Positions 1-8,415 of a stretch of DNA of 64,000 nucleotides are shown here, one piece after another (within the stretch, counting starts at the first letter, position 1; every line of letters begins with the position of its first letter). The translations under genes were made by a program, and so were the position numbers. Origin of the DNA: Pseudomonas helvetica (GTDB lineage Bacteria; Pseudomonadota; Gammaproteobacteria; Pseudomonadales; Pseudomonadaceae); the NCBI RefSeq assembly GCF_039908645.1, contig NZ_CP150917.1:1150501-1214500 (forward strand), read 5' to 3'. The notes beneath the pieces are model-generated. The model saw only the letters and a program-made list of their open reading frames with translations, had not been told where the DNA came from and ran no database searches.

Positions 1-686
1 TAGCCGTCGAACGCCGTCTGCTGTTGCAGGGCGGTGACGATGGCTTTGCGGGTGGCCGGTTGTTCGGTACCGGCATTGTCGATGAAGGTCTCGCTGGCAA
101 GCTCTGCCTCGTCGCCTTCACCCACAAAGGTGAAACCGAGGAATTCGAAGGCTTCACGGTCGACGTACGGTTTGGAGCGCGGATTGCGCAGCGGCAGGCT
201 GACGCTGACACCGTCCTTGCTGATGCTGAACACTTCGATTTCTTTCTTGGCGCGGGCTGCTTTGCTCTTGCCGGCGCTTGGGTTGCTGATGGCCTGATGG
301 GTCTGGTTCAGCACTTTCAGCGCCAGGCCGTAGACCAGCTCCTGAAAGTCTGGGTCATCCTTGAAGCTCGACAGAATCCGGCTGATCGGGAACTTGCTGC
401 TCAGGTCTTCCAGGGCTGCGATATCGGCGGCCTCGGCGTCCTTGAGTTGTTTGAGTTCGCCCATCAGTTCGTAGGCTTTGTCGTCGTCGAAGCGGTCGTG
501 AGCCTGGCGGATGGCCGCGCGAAGCTCGCGAATCTGGTCGCTTTCTTTCGAGGTGTGGAAGGCGTCCAGGACCATCTCGCTGATGGTTTTGGCCTGCGGC
601 ACGTGTTGTGAAAGATTGATGGAGTTTTCGTATTCCGCTTTGGACGACAAGGTGATTACGGATTCAGCGGTGTTGGAATCTGGCAT
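1..686 (-). CDS. Unrecognised protein, C-terminal end at or beyond window edge
   Basis: The frame opens at ATG 686 (N-terminus MPDSNTAESVITLSSKAE) and stays open for 228 codons to the window edge. The last two visible bases read TA, so it may be one base from a stop or may continue with tyrosine. Residues about 35-90 are charged and look helical, followed by a short Lys/Ala linker (GKSKAARAKKE) and a more beta-like C-terminal part. There is no signal peptide or membrane segment. I do not recognise the family and assign no function. Codon use is like the neighbours. A terminator at 846-881 isolates it from the gene upstream. Confidence 0.75.
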   Translation of the reverse strand, partial: MPDSNTAESVITLSSKAEYENSINLSQHVPQAKTISEMVLDAFHTSKESDQIRELRAAIRQAHDRFDDDKAYELMGELKQLKDAEAADIAALEDLSSKFPISRILSSFKDDPDFQELVYGLALKVLNQTHQAISNPSAGKSKAARAKKEIEVFSISKDGVSVSLPLRNPRSKPYVDREAFEFLGFTFVGEGDEAELASETFIDNAGTEQPATRKAIVTALQQQTAFDG

Positions 687-845
687 TGAAAATTCACTAC
701 TTCTTTAAACAGAATTTGAGACGAGAACGGCATCGGCGTTTTCGGGTCGCTTAATCTATTGGACCGCTGCGATGTTGTCACGGACCAACGGACGATCAGG
801 GCAACACAGCGACCGATGTGACCGCAACAGCGGCCAATCGTTGCG

Positions 846-881
846 CAAAAAAAGCCCCGCGTTCGATTCGAAGGCGGGGCT
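846..881 (-). terminator. Rho-independent terminator, minus strand
   Basis: On the minus strand an 8-base arm AGCCCCGC pairs with GCGGGGCT across a short loop and is followed by a run of seven T. It lies downstream of the DUF6622-like gene and upstream of the 1-686 gene, so it should end transcripts coming from the right. Confidence 0.8.
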
Positions 882-905
882 GGCAGTCCGGCGGGCATTG
901 GGTAT

Positions 906-967
906 TCAGTTCATTTCGGCGACCAGCACTTCAACCATGGCCTTGGCGATAAAGCGTGGGTTGTTTT
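906..967 (-). pseudogene. Possible C-terminal scar of a lost gene
   Basis: Directly after the stop of the DUF6622-like gene, a minus-strand frame reads LKNNPRFIAKAMVEVLVAEMN and ends with TGA at 906-908, just before the terminator at 846-881. The composition looks like a real helical protein end, but the frame has no own start and runs back into the shadow of the upstream gene. It may be the tail of a deleted gene that once used this terminator. It could also be chance, so the call is weak. Confidence 0.2.
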
Positions 968-1480
968 TTAACCAGCGGGAGCGCTTTTGAGTGCCCGCAG
1001 CGTCATCAACTCGCGGTACAGCGTGATTGCCCGACCGCAAAAGAGCCCGAGCGTAAACCCCGAGGCGATACCGGTGAGTGCCAGCATCTGCACACTGGCC
1101 GAGTGCTCCGGGTGAACGGCGGATTGATAGCCGATGAAGTACTTCACCGCAAAGAACAGCAGAGAGATGTAGAGAATTTTCCAGGTGCCGGGAACGATCA
1201 GGTCTTTACCGTCGCTGTCCAGCGTCAGGCCATGGCGCGAGAACAACGCAATCGCCGCCAGACTGCCCAGAGCGATACCGGCGAGCCAGCTGCCCAGCGC
1301 CAACTCGGGTTGTTCGTGGTAGTTCAGTGAAAAGAATGACCAGAGCGTCAGGATGCCCGGTGTGATGAACAGGGACCGTTTGCTTTCGCGGCTGGGCGTC
1401 CTGGCCCTGAGCCCGTAATAACAGATCAACAGGAAAACCCCGTAGACCCACAGCGGTGTGCCTTGCAGGATATCGAGCAT
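968..1480 (-). CDS. DUF6622-like integral membrane protein
   Basis: The 170-residue product starts MLDILQGTPLWVYG and has about five hydrophobic segments spread over its length, with little soluble sequence between them. It resembles the DUF6622 family of small proteobacterial membrane proteins, whose function is not known. The first helix followed by the YYGLRAR segment and a conserved-looking FSLNYHEQP region are what I used. It lies alone between two minus-strand genes, with about 90 bases to the kinase gene upstream and a terminator downstream, so it is probably a single-gene unit or the last gene of the kinase operon. Confidence 0.7.
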   Translation of the reverse strand: MLDILQGTPLWVYGVFLLICYYGLRARTPSRESKRSLFITPGILTLWSFFSLNYHEQPELALGSWLAGIALGSLAAIALFSRHGLTLDSDGKDLIVPGTWKILYISLLFFAVKYFIGYQSAVHPEHSASVQMLALTGIASGFTLGLFCGRAITLYRELMTLRALKSAPAG

Positions 1481-1570
1481 CAGCGGATACCTGCGCGGGG
1501 TTGAGGCGGGGTGGTTTGGTAAAACATGGTCAGCGTCCTTGCTTGAGTCAATGTCAGGGAGGCTAGTGGA

Positions 1571-3097
1571 TTATCGCTGGGGCGAATTCAGATTCATCGA
1601 ACGAACCGCCAACGTGCTCGCCGTTTCCTCATCCACCGGCAGCGAAAAACGGAAGGTCGCGCCTTGTCCTGGCACATCGAGCAAGTGAATCTCGCGGCCA
1701 TGCAGCTGCAGAATCCGGTGCACGATGCGTAATCCCAAACCACCGTCGCGGCGTGCGCCACCAATGTTGAAGGGCCGCAGGAACAAGCCCTCGCGCAGTT
1801 CTGTGGCGATGCCCGGGCCGCTGTCGCTGACGGTGATCTCGACGAACTTGCCTTGCGGGGCAAGGCTGATGTCGATTTCCCCACCATCGGGCGTGTGGCG
1901 CAAGGCGTTGTCGAACAGGTTGGTCAGCACGCGCTCGATCAACCCAAGGTCGGCGCAGACCGCCGAGACATTCGGTGCGAAGCTTGCCTTGAGCTGCACG
2001 TGTCGGGCTTCGGCGGTCAGCTCGAATTTTTGAAAGATGTCCTGCACCAGATCGGTCAGGGAAAAACGCTCCAGCACCGGTTGGACGAAGCCGTGTTCCA
2101 GGCGCACCAGTTCCAGCAATGACTGCGCCAGGCCGCCGACCTTGCGGCTCTGGTCGAGGGCGATGCCCAGATAGCGGCGGCGCTCGGCCGGGGTCAGGCT
2201 GGCGTCTTTCAACGACAGGGTTTCGAGGTAGCCATGCAGCGATGCCAGCGGTGTGCGCAGGTCGTGGGAGATATTGGCGACCAGCTCGCGGCGCTCCTGA
2301 TCCTGGCGGGTCAGGGAACGCCATTGTTCGCCCAGGCGTTTTTGCATCTGCCGGAAGGCGGCATCGAGCACGGCGATTTCGTCCTGAGTGGCGAGGTTCT
2401 CCGCTGGACCTGAGGGCGCCGGCGAGGGCGGGGCGACCGGTACGCCGTCAATGTCGAAATGCGCGACCGTGTCGGTCAAGCGGCGTAGCGGCCGGGTGAT
2501 CAGGGTAAACGCCGTGAGACCGGCGATCAGGCACAGCAATGCGACCATCCCGATCGACCACAGTGCGGTGTTCAGCGCGGCGCTGGTGGCGCCGCGTTCG
2601 GCGTAGCGGTCATGTTCTTCGCTGAGCAGCACCACGTAGAGATAGCCGACCTGCTGACCGTTGACCTTGAGCGGTGCGGCGCTGAACACCTTGCATCCGT
2701 CGATGCTGCGCGGGTCGTCGCCGAGAATCGGCAGGGCTTCACCGTTGAGCAGGCGCCGCACGGGCGCCAGATCGACCTGCTCGCGACGCAGGTGGCCTTC
2801 GGGCGCCGCATTGCCGACCACCCGGCCGCTGCTGTCGAGCAGGTACACCTCGACGCTCGGGTTCACCAGCATCAACTGGCTGAACAACTCGCGCAGTGCA
2901 TCGGGTTTCAGGCCATTGGCGTCCATCAACTGGGTGTCGTGGGCGATGTGCTGCGCCAGATCCCGGGACAAGCCTTGCACCACTTCCAGCTCATGCATGT
3001 GGTTGGAGCGCACTTGCATCCACACCGACGTGCCGCTGCACACCAACAGCAGCAGGGCGAACACCGCCGACAGGCGCTGGGTGAGTGTCAGTCTCAT
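1571..3097 (-). CDS. HAMP sensor histidine kinase
   Basis: This is a membrane sensor kinase of 508 residues. A transmembrane helix at about 8-28 and a second at about 176-200 enclose a periplasmic sensing domain of roughly 145 residues. HAMP follows (about 200-255), then the H-box NISHDLRTPLASLHG with the phospho-accepting His278. The ATP-binding domain shows the N-box NLFDNALRHTPDG and the G-boxes DSGPGI and GGLGLRIV. Its start overlaps the regulator stop by four bases, so the two are translationally coupled. Facing away from msrB-dipZ-msrA, the pair could sense periplasmic oxidants and control that cluster; that is inference from position. Confidence 0.93.
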   Translation of the reverse strand: MRLTLTQRLSAVFALLLLVCSGTSVWMQVRSNHMHELEVVQGLSRDLAQHIAHDTQLMDANGLKPDALRELFSQLMLVNPSVEVYLLDSSGRVVGNAAPEGHLRREQVDLAPVRRLLNGEALPILGDDPRSIDGCKVFSAAPLKVNGQQVGYLYVVLLSEEHDRYAERGATSAALNTALWSIGMVALLCLIAGLTAFTLITRPLRRLTDTVAHFDIDGVPVAPPSPAPSGPAENLATQDEIAVLDAAFRQMQKRLGEQWRSLTRQDQERRELVANISHDLRTPLASLHGYLETLSLKDASLTPAERRRYLGIALDQSRKVGGLAQSLLELVRLEHGFVQPVLERFSLTDLVQDIFQKFELTAEARHVQLKASFAPNVSAVCADLGLIERVLTNLFDNALRHTPDGGEIDISLAPQGKFVEITVSDSGPGIATELREGLFLRPFNIGGARRDGGLGLRIVHRILQLHGREIHLLDVPGQGATFRFSLPVDEETASTLAVRSMNLNSPQR

Positions 3098-3810
3098 GGC
3101 TGCTCCTGCGCCGGGGCGAATTTATAGCCACGGCCCCACACCGTGAGAATCCGCACCGGTTGCGCCGGGTCGGTTTCGATCTTGGAGCGCAGACGATTGA
3201 TGTGAGTGTTGACGGTGTGCTCGTAGCCTTCGTGGCTGTAACCCCAGACGGCGTTCAGCAGGTCCATGCGCGAGAAGACCTTGCCCGGCTGCCGGGCGAA
3301 AAAGTACAGCAGGTCGAACTCGCGTGGGGTGAGGTCCAGGCGCTTGCCGTCGAGTGACACGTCGCGGGTGATCGGGTCGATGAACAGCCCGTCGCAGGTC
3401 AAGCTGCCAGCGTCCATTTTCAGGTTGCGGGCCATGGCGTCGACCCGTCGCAGCAGGGCCTTGACCCGCGCCACCAGCTCAAGCATCGAAAACGGTTTGG
3501 CCAGGTAATCGTCGGCGCCCAGCTCCAGGCCAAGAATGCGGTGCATTTCGCTCGACCGGGCGCTGGTGATGATGATCGGGGTGTAACGGGCCATGGCGCG
3601 GGCGCGGCGGCAGATTTCCAGGCCGTCGACGCCCGGCAGCATCAGGTCGAGGATCAGCGCATCCCAACTGCCTTGCTCGAGCAGGCGCAAGCCTTCGTTG
3701 CCATCGGCGCTGTGCACGACCTCGAAGTGTTCGTCGCGCAGGTGCAGGCAGATCAGGTCGGCGATGTGTTTGTCGTCCTCGACCACCAGGACGCGTTTGG
3801 GTTGATCCAT
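3094..3810 (-). CDS. OmpR/PhoB-family response regulator
   Basis: The 238-residue protein has a receiver domain (acid pocket Glu11-Asp12-Asp13, phospho-acceptor Asp55 in LILDLMLPG, Lys in DDYLAKPFS) and a C-terminal winged helix with LTPREFDLLYF and a typical VNTHINRLRSKIE recognition helix ending in VWGRGYKF. It is the partner of the kinase whose start overlaps its stop. The 152-base gap to the divergent msrB gene is the obvious place for its operator, but I could not see a convincing direct repeat there. Confidence 0.94.
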   Translation of the reverse strand: MDQPKRVLVVEDDKHIADLICLHLRDEHFEVVHSADGNEGLRLLEQGSWDALILDLMLPGVDGLEICRRARAMARYTPIIITSARSSEMHRILGLELGADDYLAKPFSMLELVARVKALLRRVDAMARNLKMDAGSLTCDGLFIDPITRDVSLDGKRLDLTPREFDLLYFFARQPGKVFSRMDLLNAVWGYSHEGYEHTVNTHINRLRSKIETDPAQPVRILTVWGRGYKFAPAQEQP

Positions 3811-3962
3811 TGGGACTTAATCCTGTTGCGCAGTGCACGTATTGTGCGGGGTTTTCCCTCGGCGAGTTATCACGAATTGTTTAACTCCACGTGAGGATTT
3901 GGCGATCACCTCAAGCCTAGGCTGTGTTCCATGTCATCCACGGCGGATTTAGGGAGAGGGCC

Positions 3963-4481
3963 ATGTTTTCACGGCGACAGATTCTTCTAACGGGCGGCGG
4001 GCTGGGCCTTGCGGCGCTGGTTGCCGGTGTATTGCCAAAAATGACCGGAGGCTCGCTGCTGATCAGCGAGGCGAGCGCTGCCGAGACCTTTGAGGTCACC
4101 CATAGCGATGCCGAGTGGCACAAGCTGCTCAGCGCCGAGCAGTACGAAATCCTGCGCGAAGAGGGCACCGAACGGGCCTATTCCAGCGCACTGAACAATG
4201 AACACCGCGACGGTATCTTCGCTTGCGCCGGGTGCGATCTGGCGCTGTTTTCATCGAAAACCAAATTCGACAGCCATACCGGTTGGCCGAGTTTCTGGGC
4301 GCCCCTGGAGCATGCCGTCGCGACCCGCGAAGACCGCTCGTTCGGCGTGCTGCGCGAAGAAGTTCACTGTCGACGCTGCGGGGGGCATTTGGGCCATGTG
4401 TTCAACGACGGGCCAAAACCGACCGGTCTACGCTACTGCATGAACGGTCTGGCGATGACCTTCAAGCCGCAAACGGCCTGA
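3963..4481 (+). CDS. msrB: Peptide-methionine (R)-S-oxide reductase, Tat-exported
   Basis: MsrB reduces the R form of methionine sulfoxide in proteins. I chose ATG 3963, not 3924, because a GGGAGAGG ribosome site precedes it and it gives a clean twin-arginine leader (MFSRRQILLTGGG, then a hydrophobic stretch ending near SEASAA). The mature part has both zinc pairs (CAGC and CRRC) and the catalytic cysteine in GLRYCMNG, in a protein of 172 residues. Most MsrB proteins are cytosolic; the leader places this one in the periplasm. It leads a run msrB-dipZ-msrA in which DipZ can supply the electrons. Confidence 0.94.
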   Translation: MFSRRQILLTGGGLGLAALVAGVLPKMTGGSLLISEASAAETFEVTHSDAEWHKLLSAEQYEILREEGTERAYSSALNNEHRDGIFACAGCDLALFSSKTKFDSHTGWPSFWAPLEHAVATREDRSFGVLREEVHCRRCGGHLGHVFNDGPKPTGLRYCMNGLAMTFKPQTA

Positions 4482-4525
4482 CACCATGGGCAGGTTCTTT
4501 CCTTCACTTCATACAGGTCCTTGTT

Positions 4526-6337
4526 ATGTGGCTTCTGGTCCTCGCTTATCTCGGTGGTGTGCTGACGATTCTCAGCCCGTGCATTCTGCCGGTACTGCCG
4601 TTTGTCTTCGCTCGCACCGGGCAGCCGTTTATCAAGAGTGGCTTGCCGCTGTTGGCGGGGATGGCGCTGACCTTCGCGCTCGTCGCCTCGTTGGCGGCGG
4701 TGGGCGGCGGTTGGGTGGTGCAACTCAATCAGTACGGTCGCTGGCTCGCGTTGCTGTTCGTAGCACTGTTCGGGCTGACGCTGTTGCTGCCACAACTCGC
4801 CGAACGGCTGACGCGTCCACTGGTGGCCGCCGGCAGTCGACTGTCGGAAGCGGCGGGCGCCGATGCCCGGCCGCGTCCCGCTGCTTCGTTGCTGATCGGC
4901 GTCGCCACGGGCCTGCTTTGGGCACCGTGCGCCGGGCCGATTCTCGGGCTGGTGCTGACCGGCGCGGCGCTGCAAGGGGCAAGCATCGGCACCACCTTGC
5001 TGTTGCTGGCCTACGCGTTGGGCGCCGCCACTTCCCTCGCGGTCGCCTTGCTGCTGGGCGGTAAAGTCTTCGCGGCGATGAAGCGTTCGATCGGTGCCGG
5101 CGAATGGCTGCGCCGTGGTCTTGGTGCGGCGATGCTGGCGGGTGTGGCCGCCATCGCCCTGGGCCTGGACACCGGGATTCTGGCGCGGGTGTCGACCGCG
5201 TCCACTGGTGGGCTTGAACAGGCGCTGGTCGGTCGACTGGCAGGTAAATCACCGGCCAACAGCGGGGCGATGATGGCGCAGATTCCGCCGTCCGCCGACG
5301 ATCAACCAGGCTCAGCCATGATGGCCGCCGGTGGTGCGATGAAAGTGGCCGCCAACGCTCCCGCGCCGCTGCCCGTCGAAGGTAACCTGCCGTCGTTGGA
5401 CGGTGCGGTGCAGTGGCTCAACTCGCCGCCGCTCAGCGCTCAAGCGTTGAAGGGGAAAGTGGTGTTGGTGGATTTCTGGACCTACTCCTGCATTAACTGT
5501 CTGCGCACCTTGCCGTACGTCAAAGCCTGGGCCGAGAAATATCGCGATCAGGGCCTGGTGGTGATCGGTGTGCACGCGCCGGAGTTTGCCTTCGAACGGG
5601 ATGTGGGCAATGTGACCAAGGCCATGAAGAATCTGGGTATCAATTACCCGGTGGCCATCGATAACGACTACCGGATCTGGCGGGCTTTCAACAACGAATA
5701 CTGGCCGGCGCACTATTTTGCCGACGCTCAGGGACGCATTCGTTACCACCATTTTGGCGAGGGCAACTACGCCGAATCGGAACGGGTGATCCAGCAGCTG
5801 TTGCGTGAAGCCGGTGCGGCGAAAGTCGCCGATGGCCTGATCGACGCCAGCGCCCAAGGCGTGCAACAGGCACCGGACATGAACGAAGTGCGTTCGCCGG
5901 AAACCTACGTCGGCTACCAGCGTTTGGAACATTTCGTACCTGAGGCGAGCCTCGCGCCCGACAAGGTTGCCGCCTACAGCGCACCCGCGACGTTGGCGCT
6001 GAATGACTGGACGCTGGACGGTCACTGGAACGTCGGTTCGGAGCGCGCCACCTCGGCGGCCCCGGCCAGCCGCATCGTTTACCGCTTCCACGCCCGCGAC
6101 CTGCACCTGGTGCTGGGCCCCGGTGCCGACGGCAAACCGGTGCGCTTCAAAGTCATGATCGACGGCAAGGCCCCGGGCGATGCCCACGGCACCGACGTCG
6201 CTCCGGATGGCAGCGGCAGTGTGACCGAACAACGCCTCTACCAATTGGTGCGCCAACCCGGCGACGTGGCAGATCGGACCTTCAGCATCGAGTTCCTTGA
6301 CCCGGGCGTGTCGGCGTATGCGTTTACCTTTGGTTGA
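4526..6337 (+). CDS. dipZ: DipZ-type membrane thiol-disulfide conduit (CcdA plus thioredoxin-like domain)
   Basis: The 603-residue protein joins a CcdA/DsbD-type membrane domain (about residues 1-240; the first helix carries LTILSPCILPVLP, a later one WAPCAGPILGL) to a periplasmic redoxin domain with the redox pair WTYSCINCLRTLP and a C-terminal beta-rich domain of the thioredoxin-like C-terminal type. The membrane cysteines take electrons from cytosolic thioredoxin and the CINC pair passes them on outside. ATG 4526 is preferred because the longer frame from 4223 overlaps msrB out of frame. Sitting between msrB and msrA, it is very likely their reductant. Confidence 0.92.
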   Translation: MWLLVLAYLGGVLTILSPCILPVLPFVFARTGQPFIKSGLPLLAGMALTFALVASLAAVGGGWVVQLNQYGRWLALLFVALFGLTLLLPQLAERLTRPLVAAGSRLSEAAGADARPRPAASLLIGVATGLLWAPCAGPILGLVLTGAALQGASIGTTLLLLAYALGAATSLAVALLLGGKVFAAMKRSIGAGEWLRRGLGAAMLAGVAAIALGLDTGILARVSTASTGGLEQALVGRLAGKSPANSGAMMAQIPPSADDQPGSAMMAAGGAMKVAANAPAPLPVEGNLPSLDGAVQWLNSPPLSAQALKGKVVLVDFWTYSCINCLRTLPYVKAWAEKYRDQGLVVIGVHAPEFAFERDVGNVTKAMKNLGINYPVAIDNDYRIWRAFNNEYWPAHYFADAQGRIRYHHFGEGNYAESERVIQQLLREAGAAKVADGLIDASAQGVQQAPDMNEVRSPETYVGYQRLEHFVPEASLAPDKVAAYSAPATLALNDWTLDGHWNVGSERATSAAPASRIVYRFHARDLHLVLGPGADGKPVRFKVMIDGKAPGDAHGTDVAPDGSGSVTEQRLYQLVRQPGDVADRTFSIEFLDPGVSAYAFTFG

Positions 6338-6372
6338 TGAACATTCAGTTGCCCAGAGCGTGCACTGATTAC

Positions 6373-6503
6373 TGTGGCGAGGGAGCTTGCTCCCGCTGGA
6401 GCGCGTAGCGATCCCAAAACCATTGACCGGGATGCATCAGATACACCGCATTAACTTAATTACGACGGCTTCGCCGCCGAGCGGGAGCAAGCTCCCTCGC
6501 CAC
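6373..6503. repeat. REPIN: two inverted REP sequences with spacer
   Basis: GTGGCGAGGGAGCTTGCTCC at the left end is matched in inverted orientation at the right end, about 80 bases apart. The spacer read on the minus strand is related to the spacer of the REPINs behind der (shared stretches such as GGTTTTGGG and TCGC near one REP). It lies inside the dipZ-msrA gap, so it may lower or uncouple msrA expression from the upstream genes. Confidence 0.88.
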
Positions 6504-6555
6504 GGGTGTTGTGCTCGCCACATTACTCAGAGTTGTTTATGCAGGAGTCGTCATC

Positions 6556-7263
6556 ATGAAAACCCGATTTACCTGGCGCCAGACCCTGCTCGGGCTGACC
6601 GTCGCTGCAGTTGCAGGTCAATGCATGGCTTTTTCATTCGGCGCTGCCGAGGACGCGGTTGCCATTGCGCCGCCAGCCGTGGATGAAACGCCCAAGACCA
6701 ACAGCGAGACGGCGGTGTTCGCCGGTGGTTGCTTCTGGGGCGTTCAAGGCGTGTTCCAGCATGTCAAAGGCGTCAAGAATGCGCTCTCCGGTTACGCCGG
6801 AGGTGCTGCGAACACCGCGCAATACGAGCGTGTCAGCGAGGGGGATACCGGCCATGCGGAATCCGTTCAGGTCACTTTCGATCCTGCTCAGGTGAGCTAC
6901 GGCACCTTGCTACAAATCTACTTCTCGGTCGCTCACAACCCCACCGAGCTCAATCGCCAGGGCCCGGACACCGGAACCCAATATCGCTCGGCGATCTTTG
7001 TCGAAAGTGCCGAGCAACAAAAAGTCGCCCAAGCCTACATCGCACAGCTCGATGCCGCACATGCCTTCAACAAACCGATCGTGACCAAACTCGAAACCTA
7101 CAACGGCTTCTACCCGGCAGAGGCCTACCATCAGAACTTCCTGACGGAGCATCCGACGTATCCCTACATCGTGATCAACGACCTGCCGAAAGTGGCACAA
7201 CTCAAACAGCTGTACCCGGAGCGGTATCAGGAGAAACCGGTGTTGGTGAAGACCGGTATGTAG
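6556..7263 (+). CDS. msrA: Peptide-methionine (S)-S-oxide reductase, exported
   Basis: MsrA reduces the S form of methionine sulfoxide. The start ATG 6556 follows CAGGAG at a good distance and gives an N-terminal hydrophobic leader (QTLLGLTVAAVAGQCMAFSFG). The catalytic cysteine sits in AGGCFWGVQGVF and the family motifs GYAGG, GDTGHAE, HNPTELNRQGPDTGTQYRS and AEAYHQNF are all present in 235 residues. With the Tat-exported MsrB and DipZ it completes a periplasmic repair set covering both stereoisomers. It is separated from dipZ by a REPIN. Confidence 0.95.
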   Translation: MKTRFTWRQTLLGLTVAAVAGQCMAFSFGAAEDAVAIAPPAVDETPKTNSETAVFAGGCFWGVQGVFQHVKGVKNALSGYAGGAANTAQYERVSEGDTGHAESVQVTFDPAQVSYGTLLQIYFSVAHNPTELNRQGPDTGTQYRSAIFVESAEQQKVAQAYIAQLDAAHAFNKPIVTKLETYNGFYPAEAYHQNFLTEHPTYPYIVINDLPKVAQLKQLYPERYQEKPVLVKTGM

Positions 7264-7270
7264 TGCTGGA

Positions 7271-8284
7271 TCAACCGGAAATCATGTTCTTGCCGATGAT
7301 CTTCGAGCGATACAACGCCTGATCCGCCCGAGCCAGCAGGCCGGTTTGTTGTTCGTCTTCAAAGCGTTGCGCCACGCCGAAGCTCATCGTGACCTGGAAG
7401 TCGCCCACCGGTGGCAGGCTCGACAGCTCAAGGCGGATATTTTCAGCGAGGGCGCGTGCGGTGGCCGCGGTGCTGTTGGGCAGGATCACGATGAACTCGT
7501 CGCCGCCCCAACGGGCCAGCAAGTCACCCTCGCGCACGCAGCGTTTGACGCTTTCGACCACGTGCACCAACGCCGCGTCGCCCAAGGCATGGCCGTAATG
7601 GTCGTTGATATTTTTGAAGTCATCGATGTCCATGGCGATCAGCGACAGCGGCTGACGAAAACGCTGGGAACGCTCGCATTCCAGTGGCAAGGCTTTTTCC
7701 AGGAGATAGCGGTTGGCGATCCCGGTCAGGGTGTCGCTTTCTGCCAGTTTACGGTTCTCGTCCAGCTGCGCCTGTAACTGCTGATTGAGCAGAGACAACT
7801 CGCGGGTCCGTTCCTCGACCATCGCTTCGAGGGAGTGATTGCGCCGTTCGAGTTGCTCGAGCAGACGCTTCTTGTCTTCAATGCAGCGGCTCGCCCCGAT
7901 CATTCGCGCCACTGAGCCATCGCTGTTACGTGCGATCACATGACCGCGATCTTCGATCCAGATATAGCGGCCATCCCGCCTGCGGCAACGGTACTCGGTT
8001 TGATAGCGGGGCGAGCGCTGATGCAGGTGAGCATCGAATTGCAGCATCACCTGCTGGTAATCGTCGGGATGGATCGCGTTCTCCCAGGCCAGCACGTTGT
8101 TCTCAAGTGCATGAGGCGCGTAGCCGAGCATGTCGTACCAACCGCGATTGCGGTAGACAAACCCGGTGTTGGCGTTCCAGTCCCAGATCCCGTCGCTGAC
8201 CAGTTCCAGAATCGCGTGCAGCATGTCTTCATTCAAATCAGTCAGGCTGACCTTCAACGGCTCGATACTGGACAACTCAACCAT
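7271..8284 (-). CDS. PAS-GGDEF diguanylate cyclase
   Basis: The enzyme makes cyclic di-GMP from two GTP. An N-terminal PAS domain (about residues 20-140, with the WDWNANTG and PHALENN-type segments and a PAC end) is joined by a coiled-coil-like linker (RRNHSLEAMVEERTRELS) to the cyclase domain. The active site RWGGDEFIVILP is intact and an inhibitory RxxD site (REGD) lies five residues before GGDEF, so product feedback is expected. I moved the start to ATG 8284 because GGGAG precedes it. It is convergent with msrA and seems to be transcribed alone. Confidence 0.92.
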   Translation of the reverse strand: MVELSSIEPLKVSLTDLNEDMLHAILELVSDGIWDWNANTGFVYRNRGWYDMLGYAPHALENNVLAWENAIHPDDYQQVMLQFDAHLHQRSPRYQTEYRCRRRDGRYIWIEDRGHVIARNSDGSVARMIGASRCIEDKKRLLEQLERRNHSLEAMVEERTRELSLLNQQLQAQLDENRKLAESDTLTGIANRYLLEKALPLECERSQRFRQPLSLIAMDIDDFKNINDHYGHALGDAALVHVVESVKRCVREGDLLARWGGDEFIVILPNSTAATARALAENIRLELSSLPPVGDFQVTMSFGVAQRFEDEQQTGLLARADQALYRSKIIGKNMISG

Positions 8285-8415
8285 CACCGCTCTCCCTGCT
8301 GCCCTGATCTTCAAGTGGCCGGCCAGTCGTACAGACTAACTCATGGCGCGTTGACACTGTAGCGCCGGAAATCAAGGGATAGAAGCCTCTTACGTAGTAA
8401 TAATGGCGTGCGCGA

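Noticed and set aside
1629..2324. A 231-codon frame inside the first histidine kinase gene
   Set aside because: It is a same-strand shadow in another frame, Arg/Pro-rich with no domain, while the kinase frame has every catalytic motif.
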